Shown here: piece by piece, positions 4,340-10,388 of the stretch
Position numbering within the stretch: the first letter of the stretch is position 1
How the letters are laid out: each line of letters starts with the position of its first letter
Source: Candidatus Aminicenantota bacterium
GTDB taxonomy: Bacteria; Acidobacteriota; Aminicenantia; UBA2199
Length of the DNA stretch: 10,388 bases
Direction: 5' to 3'
Assembly: GCA_020355945.1 (NCBI GenBank)
Contig: CP070627.1
Location: 6,236,424 to 6,246,811 of the forward strand
Program-made: the position numbers and the translations under genes
Notes under the pieces: generated by a model
The model's database searches: none
Seen by the model: the letters and a program-made list of their open reading frames with translations, nothing else
Told to the model about the DNA's origin: nothing

Positions 4340-7300
4340 GTGGCAGAATATAAGTCCTTATGGGGTATTCTGGCTCTCATAGATGTGGTGAATTTTACGA
4401 GCCAGGCAAATAAACTGGGGGATGTTTACACAGCCAAATATGTGAAGTATTTTCAGGATAAAATAAAGGCAATTACAGAAAAACAGGATTTTCAAGTCAT
4501 AAAATCTATTGGGGATGCAGTACTACTATTTGGCGAAGGTCTCAATGGCGTACTTGAAATTATGCTGGATCTTTTTTACAGAGACAAACCAGAAAATAAA
4601 TACGGTTTTATTTCTAAATTCCGCATGGTAGCTCACAGTGGTTCTTTCCAATTTCAACTGGAAAACGATACGCCAGTCGATCTTGTGAGTGCCGAAGGGA
4701 TTAAGGTTTTTCGCATGGAGAAACATGCACACTCCTGGGAACTGGTGGTAACCTACCCCCTCTATCAAGCCCTCAAATCCCTACTAACCCAAAAACGTAT
4801 CGAAGCCAGCCGATTGGTTTTGAACGAACCCCTTAAAGGATTCGACAACGAAGAGTGGTTCCCGCCTTTTTATAAATTATGGATCGTCCAGGGACAGACA
4901 GGGGTATCAAATCTCCTGGAACGGAAAATGAATGAACTAGAACAGGATGTGCAAACCATCCCGGTGTTTGGTAACATTTACCCTCCTGTATCCATGGATA
5001 AGAGTTTTATAAATCTCTCCATGGTTTGTGGTGACGAACTCTATCCATACGTTGATGTAGAATGCCCTTCAGAGGAAGGGGAAAGAATAGATAAAGAATA
5101 TGAGCAAATAAAGAAAGATCAACGGTACACAAAAGGTATAAAAGGTGAATTGTCTCTTTATGGACATAAATTGAGACAAATATACAGATACCGTCTACAA
5201 GAGATCGATGTGCCCAAATTGTATAAAAAATACCGAAAAGGCGTTATTTTCGGATTGCCCGGTGCAGGTAAGACCACCATCCTGCGTCACCTGGCCTACA
5301 AAGAATTTAAAGCCAATGAAAGAAAGGAAAATAGAGAAAAACAGGTGGTGATGTTTGTTCCATGCCGGGATATCCCCTTTTATGACAACTGGTACAAAAA
5401 GCTATACAATACAGCACCCACAGAACCGAATTGGGAAACAGCATTGGATTTCATGACATGGGTATTCCTGTTTGGAGCAATAGAGCATGACGAGTTAACT
5501 CCAGACCAGTGGGTAGAATTTCAAAATGCCGGGAAAAAGGTGAAACAGGCATTTAAAGAAAACAGTTTAACCCTATTGGTGGATGCACTGGATGAGGCAC
5601 CTGATAGCAGTTCAAAAGAGCGGATCCGGGAATTATTTTTGAGACTTTCCTCTGAAAGAAACCGTGTCTTTCTAACTTCACGTCCGTCAGAAAACATACA
5701 CTTATCACGTTATTTGTTTCATGTTAAAATACCGGTTTTCAATGTGCAGCCCCTCACTATGGACCAGGTACGGGCCGTTGCTCGTAATTTAATGAATGAG
5801 AATTCTACTATATATAAAAGATTCGACCATACCATCTGGCAGGAAGAAATGGTGGTAAAAATGGCTGCTACTCCTATCACTGCTTTGCTGGTGACTGCCT
5901 ATTTCCAGGCTTATGAAAAATTTGACCTTCGTTTTCCTATGTATGATCTGCTGCTGAAATTTATCCTTTTAAAAGTTTGGGAACACATCAAAACCAATAC
6001 ATTCCAATATAAGAACCTGGAATTATTCTTCAAAGAAATCAAAAAATCTGACTTTTTTAAGAGGCACAGGGAAACACGAATTTTGTATGATGCCCTGGCA
6101 TCAATATGCTTTCACCTCTTCTATGACAGTGTTCATGGGAAGGTGCAGAGGTCTGTGAATGAGGAGACACTCATCCTCTACTTTACCCGGTTCATCGAAA
6201 AGAATCTGTATTATTATGAGGCTGAGGCTGTTACAACTCAGGCGAATCAGTGGTTCGAACAATTCCACAAAGACCATTTGCTGCTGCAAGTAGGAACCAG
6301 GGAATATGTCTTTGTTCATTCAACGGTAATGGAGTTCCTGGCGGCTTATCACCTGGTACAACAAACTGGAAATAATCGAAATAGACTCTTCAATTTGGTC
6401 AAACTATGCCTCAAAAATGAGAATTACCTGGAATTAGAAACCATATCCATTGCAGCCGGAAGTCACTTGCAAAAGGGATTTGACATCCTGGCTACCTTAC
6501 CCAAGCTGTCCACAGAGATAACATATTCGCAAGAACGCATCTATGAACAGGGATTCAAATGCCTGGCTGAAGTGGAATGGCTGCTGTTGAAAATATTGCA
6601 AGAGATCCGAATCGAGAGTCTAAAGGCCGATTATGAAAAAATTGTGCATGAAAACCGCGAAACTGTACACTGGCTCTATACTTATTTAAAAGACCTGGTG
6701 ATCACGGGAGATAAAGAACACCTCAAAGAAGCCAATCAACGATTTGAGCATCAGCTAAAACTCAGTCAGCCAACCTTTCTAGAAGAGTACATCGATTACG
6801 ATGCCTTTGATGTCGGGGATACGGAGTTAGTAAAACTGAGGAAAGAGTTGTTAGCAAAATTGGTACAAAGGGAACCCCTTGAAAGGTGGCTGAATATGCA
6901 TAAAGCAGTCGAGGAAAAACCGCAGTTAAAAGTGCCTTTATTGAAAAACGTATTGCAGCTTGATTCGCCTGGATACCACCCGGAAGATAAAAATTTTAAT
7001 TACTACAAAAAAATAATTGGGAAAGAATTAGCCGGATTTTTTGGAAGCCCCAATCTCAGGCATACCGCGCCTGTATGGGGCTGCGCCTTTTCACCCGATG
7101 GGAAAACCATAATATCAGCATCCGAAGATAAAACAATAAAACTATGGGATGTTCAGAGTGGAAAAGAGATTAAGACATTCATCGGACATAAGGGAAGAGT
7201 TTGGGACTGTACCTTTTCACCTGAAGGAAAATTCATCTTATCCGCTGCCGAAGATAATACCTTAAAACTGTGGGGAGTTCGGAGTGAAAAAGAAATTAAG

Positions 7301-8812
7301 ACATTTAACGGGCATAAAGCTCCTGTGTGGAGTTGTGCTTTTTCACCTAACGGAAAGACCATACTATCCGCATCTTCAGATTACACACTAAAGCTGTGGG
7401 ATGCTCAAAGCGGAAAGGAAATCAAGACATTCACCGGCCATAAAGGAAGAGTCTGGGACTGTACTTTTTCACCGGATGTAAAATTCATCTTATCCGCATC
7501 TTCGGATTACACCTTAAAGTTATGGGATGCTCAAAGCGGAAAGGAAATCAGGGCATTTAACGGACATAAAGGTTCTGTATGGGGCTGCGCCTTTTCACCC
7601 GACGGAAAAACCCTAATATCCGCATCTGAAGATCACACATTAAAGCTGTGGGATACCAAAAGTGGAAACGAGATAAGGACATTCACCGGGCATAAAGATT
7701 CTGTATTGGGCTGCGCCTTTTCGCATGACGGGAAATCCATACTATCCGCATCATATGATCAAACATTAAAGCTGTGGGATGCTCAAAGCGGAAAGGAAAT
7801 CAAGACATTCATAGGACATGAGAAAAGAGTTTTGGGATACGCTTTCTCACCTGACGGAAAATCCCTATTGTCCGGATCATATGATCACACTTTAAAGCTG
7901 TGGGATGTGGCCAGTGGTAAGGACATAAGGGCATTTACCGGACATAACGACTGGGTTAGAAGCTGTGCCATTTCACCCAATGGAAAAACGATACTTTCCG
8001 CATCTTCAGATCACACATTAAAGTTGTGGGATACTCAAAACGGTAAAGAAATAAGAGTATTTACCGGGCATAGGGCGCCTGTCTGGGGATGTGCTTTTTC
8101 ATCCAAAGGAAAAGTAATCATCTCTGCATCTGAGGATAAAACATTAAAACTGTGGGATGAACAAAGTGGAAAGGAAATCAGATCATTCACCGGGCATGAG
8201 GATTCTGTCTGGGACTGCTCCTTTTCACCTGATGGAAAAACCCTCGTTTCCGCATCTTCAGATCACACCTTAAAGATTTGGGATGTTCAAAGTGGGAAGG
8301 AAATCAGAGCACTCACCGGGCATAAGGGTTCTGTCTGGACCTGTGCTTTTTCATCTGATGGCAATACCATCTTGTCTTCATCATCAGATCACACCTTGAA
8401 GTTGTGGGATGCACAAAGCGGGAAGGAAATAATGTCATTAACCGGACATGAGGATTGGGTTAGAAGATGTGCCTTTTCTCCCGATGGAAAGACAATCATA
8501 TCCGCATCATCAGATAACACATTAAAGCTGTGGAATGCGCAAAGTGGGAAGGAAATCAGGGCTTTCATCGGGCATAAAGATTATGTATTGGGCTGCACCT
8601 TTTCACCCAATGGAAAAACCATCCTATCAACATCGTCTGATAATACACTAAAACTGTGGAAAACCGACAATGGAAAATTGATACATTCCCTGGAACTCCC
8701 CTGGATACCTTTTTATGTGGTTATATCTCCCACTACCCCCCAGCTTGCCATCACTGCCAACCTAAACGGTACTTTAACCATGTTTGACCTTAGCAATAAT
8801 ATGATTGATTGA
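4340..8812 (+). CDS. Cyclase-like/NACHT/WD40 STAND protein
   Basis: A 1490-residue NLR-like switch protein. Residues 8-185 resemble a class III nucleotidyl cyclase: first metal Asp D15 in LIDVVNFT and second D59 in KSIGDAV. GIKVFRM (120-126) aligns with the GxxVNxAAR region, but the usual catalytic Asn is Ile121 while R125 remains, so activity is uncertain. A linker (186-300) leads to the NACHT NTPase, with Walker A GLPGAGKT (305-312), Walker B LLVDALDEA (412-420) and the TSRP signature (446-449). The winged-helix/helical region ends near HSTVMEFLAAYHL (660-672). A helical stretch (680-900) precedes thirteen 42-residue WD40 repeats (about 907-1451) and one degenerate repeat at the C-terminus, enough for two seven-bladed propellers. 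The start is GTG 4340, eight bases after AAAGGAG (4325-4331). By analogy with STAND proteins, WD40 ligand binding would trigger ATP-dependent oligomerisation and activate the N-terminal domain. Signalling or antiphage defence are both possible; the window lacks a partner effector that would decide. Confidence 0.92.
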   Translation: MAEYKSLWGILALIDVVNFTSQANKLGDVYTAKYVKYFQDKIKAITEKQDFQVIKSIGDAVLLFGEGLNGVLEIMLDLFYRDKPENKYGFISKFRMVAHSGSFQFQLENDTPVDLVSAEGIKVFRMEKHAHSWELVVTYPLYQALKSLLTQKRIEASRLVLNEPLKGFDNEEWFPPFYKLWIVQGQTGVSNLLERKMNELEQDVQTIPVFGNIYPPVSMDKSFINLSMVCGDELYPYVDVECPSEEGERIDKEYEQIKKDQRYTKGIKGELSLYGHKLRQIYRYRLQEIDVPKLYKKYRKGVIFGLPGAGKTTILRHLAYKEFKANERKENREKQVVMFVPCRDIPFYDNWYKKLYNTAPTEPNWETALDFMTWVFLFGAIEHDELTPDQWVEFQNAGKKVKQAFKENSLTLLVDALDEAPDSSSKERIRELFLRLSSERNRVFLTSRPSENIHLSRYLFHVKIPVFNVQPLTMDQVRAVARNLMNENSTIYKRFDHTIWQEEMVVKMAATPITALLVTAYFQAYEKFDLRFPMYDLLLKFILLKVWEHIKTNTFQYKNLELFFKEIKKSDFFKRHRETRILYDALASICFHLFYDSVHGKVQRSVNEETLILYFTRFIEKNLYYYEAEAVTTQANQWFEQFHKDHLLLQVGTREYVFVHSTVMEFLAAYHLVQQTGNNRNRLFNLVKLCLKNENYLELETISIAAGSHLQKGFDILATLPKLSTEITYSQERIYEQGFKCLAEVEWLLLKILQEIRIESLKADYEKIVHENRETVHWLYTYLKDLVITGDKEHLKEANQRFEHQLKLSQPTFLEEYIDYDAFDVGDTELVKLRKELLAKLVQREPLERWLNMHKAVEEKPQLKVPLLKNVLQLDSPGYHPEDKNFNYYKKIIGKELAGFFGSPNLRHTAPVWGCAFSPDGKTIISASEDKTIKLWDVQSGKEIKTFIGHKGRVWDCTFSPEGKFILSAAEDNTLKLWGVRSEKEIKTFNGHKAPVWSCAFSPNGKTILSASSDYTLKLWDAQSGKEIKTFTGHKGRVWDCTFSPDVKFILSASSDYTLKLWDAQSGKEIRAFNGHKGSVWGCAFSPDGKTLISASEDHTLKLWDTKSGNEIRTFTGHKDSVLGCAFSHDGKSILSASYDQTLKLWDAQSGKEIKTFIGHEKRVLGYAFSPDGKSLLSGSYDHTLKLWDVASGKDIRAFTGHNDWVRSCAISPNGKTILSASSDHTLKLWDTQNGKEIRVFTGHRAPVWGCAFSSKGKVIISASEDKTLKLWDEQSGKEIRSFTGHEDSVWDCSFSPDGKTLVSASSDHTLKIWDVQSGKEIRALTGHKGSVWTCAFSSDGNTILSSSSDHTLKLWDAQSGKEIMSLTGHEDWVRRCAFSPDGKTIISASSDNTLKLWNAQSGKEIRAFIGHKDYVLGCTFSPNGKTILSTSSDNTLKLWKTDNGKLIHSLELPWIPFYVVISPTTPQLAITANLNGTLTMFDLSNNMID
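7058..8692 (+). repeat. 126-bp coding tandem repeat (13 WD40 units)
   Basis: The WD40 part of the gene consists of thirteen units of exactly 42 codons. The GH dipeptides fall at residues 949, 991, 1033, 1075, 1117, 1159, 1201, 1243, 1285, 1327, 1369 and 1411 with no indel; the first unit has RH instead. DNA similarity is high. For example, a 45-nt run is identical at 7389-7433 and 7767-7811, three units apart. Such long exact matches point to recent duplication or ongoing gene conversion, and such an array may also change copy number or be misassembled. Confidence 0.9.
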
Positions 8813-8821
8813 GTATCCCTC

Positions 8822-8837
8822 CGGAAAATCCGTTTTA
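8822..8837 (+). terminator. Weak terminator-like hairpin after the NACHT gene
   Basis: CGGA (8822-8825) and TCCG (8829-8832) form a 4-bp stem with an AAA loop, followed by TTTTATTATT. The position, ten bases after the stop codon, and the T-run fit a terminator, but the stem is very short, so read-through is likely. Confidence 0.3.
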
Positions 8838-8840
8838 TTA

Positions 8841-8869
8841 TTGACATGTCAATAAATATATATTATATT
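8841..8869 (+). promoter_or_regulatory. Strong sigma70-type promoter with palindromic operator-like site
   Basis: The -35 box is a perfect TTGACA (8841-8846) and the -10 box is TATATT (8864-8869, five of six), separated by 17 bp of AT-rich DNA. The -35 box is the left half of a perfect 12-bp palindrome, TTGACATGTCAA (8841-8852), so a dimeric repressor bound there would block RNA polymerase. Transcription would begin near 8876, leaving a very short leader before the AGGAGG ribosome site (8879-8884). It gives the TPR sensor gene independent control from the NACHT gene. Confidence 0.7.
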
Positions 8870-8890
8870 TAATGCAATAGGAGGTAAGGC

Positions 8891-10388
8891 ATGAAAAATT
8901 CTCTCCAATGGCTGGTTTTCCTGGCTTTACTTTCATTTACCTTTATCCTGGTTCCAGGGGAGAGCCCGAGAAAAATAGAATCCCAACTCTCTAAAGCACA
9001 GGGGAAAGAAAGAATCTCCCTGTTGGCAGGATTAACAAAGACTTACTGTATAGAAAGTCCCCAAAAGGCTCTTGAATATGGCAAAGAGGCCCTGGAACTC
9101 CTCGAAAAATTTCCCGATAAAAAACTTCATGTGAATGTACTCAATAACATGAGTCATGCTTACAGGTTCCTGGGAGATAACCGGAATGCCAGGAAATCCG
9201 CCCTGGAAGGCAGGGCCATTGCCAACGATATCAAATATAAGTCGGGAGATGCAGATTCACTGTATTCTTTGGGTAAGATTTACATGCAGATGGGAGAAAT
9301 GGACCAGGCCATGGTCTATTTTTCAGATAGCAAACAACTCTATATAGAATTGAACGATCAAGACAGCCTGGCCCATACATTCACTGCAATTAGTTCTATC
9401 TACTGGGAAAAAGGCGATTATGCAAAGGCCCTTGAATATAACTTTGAATCATTAAATATCTATGAAGGCTTAAAGGATGAAAGGGGAATTGGCAGAATGC
9501 ACGCCAATATCGGAATTATTTACGGGGAATTGAGCAATAGGAAAAAAAGCCTGGAACATTATAAAAAAGCCTTAAAAATCCTGGAAAAGCTTAACGAAAA
9601 AAGTGCCGTTGCCATGACTCTCAATAATATGGGTTTTGCTTACAGAGAAGAACGTGATTATAAAAAAGCCCTGGACAAATTCTATGAAGCTTTGGAAATC
9701 ACTGAGGAATTGGGTGATAAAATAACAACTGCTATAATCTATAATAGTATTGGCTACGTTCGCAGGGAAATGAAAGATTATATGTTGGCGTTGAATTATC
9801 TTAACCGGTCATTGAAACTTAAAGAGGAATTTGAAGATCAAGCAGGGATCGCCGATGTTTCCATTAATATCGCCTCTGTTAAGCAGCGGCTCGGCAATTT
9901 TAAAGAAGCGATTCAACTGGCCAATGATGGACTTAAGATCGCCAAAAAACTCAATTTGCAAGGAGAAATCAGTGATGGCTACCAGGTCCTGGCAGAAACC
10001 TATGAAGCCATGGGCGACCACCAGAAAGCCTTGAGTTACTACAAAATGTACAAAGAAACCAACGACGAAATCTTCAACGATGAGACCACCAAGAAAATTG
10101 CCGGATTACAAACCGACTTTGAAATAAAGAGTAGGGAAAACAAAATTGAACTGCTGAGAAAAGACCGGAAAACACAAACAATTATTCTCATTTTCTTTAT
10201 CCTTTTGGCCCTTTTAATCGGTCTGCTTGCCTTTGTCATCTATACCCGCTACCGCTTAAAAGTTAGAGTTACTCGGGCATTGAAGAAAGAAATCGATGAA
10301 CGCATACAAATCGAACAAAAACTGCGGGAAAGTGAAGAAAAATACAGGATTCTGGCAGAAAAATCAATGGTTGGAATTAAGGGAAAAG
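8891..10388 (+). CDS. Exported TPR sensor with PAS domain, 3' end outside the window
   Basis: The first 499 residues of a larger protein; the frame is open to the window edge. ATG 8891 follows AGGAGG (8879-8884) by six bases. Residues 1-24 form a signal peptide or anchor. Nine TPR units follow in exact 40-residue register: the conserved small residue closing the (D/N)-x-x-K-A pattern falls at 60, 100, 140, 180, 220 (Ser), 260, 300, 340 and 380. A basic linker leads to a transmembrane helix at 431-451, a charged coiled coil (456-482) containing ESEEKYRILAEKS, and the beginning of a PAS domain near 485. The TPRs should lie outside the inner membrane, with PAS and the unseen output inside. In this architecture the output is usually a histidine kinase, sometimes GGDEF; nothing here decides. 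It is a separate transcription unit from the NACHT gene, so a functional link is not shown. Confidence 0.85.
   Translation, partial: MKNSLQWLVFLALLSFTFILVPGESPRKIESQLSKAQGKERISLLAGLTKTYCIESPQKALEYGKEALELLEKFPDKKLHVNVLNNMSHAYRFLGDNRNARKSALEGRAIANDIKYKSGDADSLYSLGKIYMQMGEMDQAMVYFSDSKQLYIELNDQDSLAHTFTAISSIYWEKGDYAKALEYNFESLNIYEGLKDERGIGRMHANIGIIYGELSNRKKSLEHYKKALKILEKLNEKSAVAMTLNNMGFAYREERDYKKALDKFYEALEITEELGDKITTAIIYNSIGYVRREMKDYMLALNYLNRSLKLKEEFEDQAGIADVSINIASVKQRLGNFKEAIQLANDGLKIAKKLNLQGEISDGYQVLAETYEAMGDHQKALSYYKMYKETNDEIFNDETTKKIAGLQTDFEIKSRENKIELLRKDRKTQTIILIFFILLALLIGLLAFVIYTRYRLKVRVTRALKKEIDERIQIEQKLRESEEKYRILAEKSMVGIKGK

Noticed and set aside
9156..10239. Open frames inside the TPR sensor in other frames or on the minus strand (9156-9347, 9809-10021, 9831-10034, 10039-10239)
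   Set aside because: They lie entirely inside a continuous TPR-TM-PAS reading frame from 8891 and have no signals of their own.

Overview
The window is bacterial: Shine-Dalgarno sequences precede most genes, two sigma70-type promoters are readable, and genes are compact and all on the + strand. Base composition is moderately AT-rich. The gene content (a cyclase-NACHT-WD40 giant, a TPR sensor with a PAS start, repeat-rich spacers) fits a signalling-rich, probably uncultured Gram-negative lineage such as the Acidobacteriota/Aminicenantes group. That placement is an impression from style, not a proof.

Positions 1-1640 hold no gene I can support. This stretch carries several unrelated repeat families in succession: an 8-bp minisatellite kept in perfect register (1-136), a 79-bp tandem repeat with a nested 11-bp period (166-333), 12-bp repeats (341-500), a ~92-bp-spaced AT-rich direct repeat (524-668), a GC-rich three-hairpin cassette flanked by a 5-bp direct repeat (672-743), a 10-bp inverted array (803-846), a T-rich 10/11-bp array (1247-1287) and a hairpin-rich element (1381-1573).

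A promoter at 1582-1610 (perfect TATAAT, 17-bp spacer) should drive a two-gene operon. The first gene is a 73-residue membrane protein with a YIDPGTGSY motif. It overlaps by 4 bp a 470-residue protein whose C-terminal half is a class I SAM methyltransferase and whose N-terminal half carries a kinase-like D-x4-N...D pattern. A long hairpin follows, then a DUF72/YecE-like gene (3399-4265).

The centrepiece is the 1490-residue gene at 4340-8812: a class III nucleotidyl-cyclase-like domain, a NACHT STAND NTPase and 13 regular WD40 repeats plus one degenerate repeat. It has the tripartite layout (effector, NTPase switch, repeat sensor) of NLR-like proteins. A separate promoter with a perfect 12-bp palindrome over its -35 box (8841-8869) precedes the last gene (8891 to the window edge). 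That gene encodes an exported nine-TPR sensor with one membrane segment and the start of a PAS domain; its output domain lies outside the window.

The most interesting candidate system is the cyclase-NACHT-WD40 protein. It looks like a ligand-gated switch that could make, or has lost the ability to make, a cyclic nucleotide, with a WD40 sensor diversified by recent internal duplication. A defence role is possible but is inference only.
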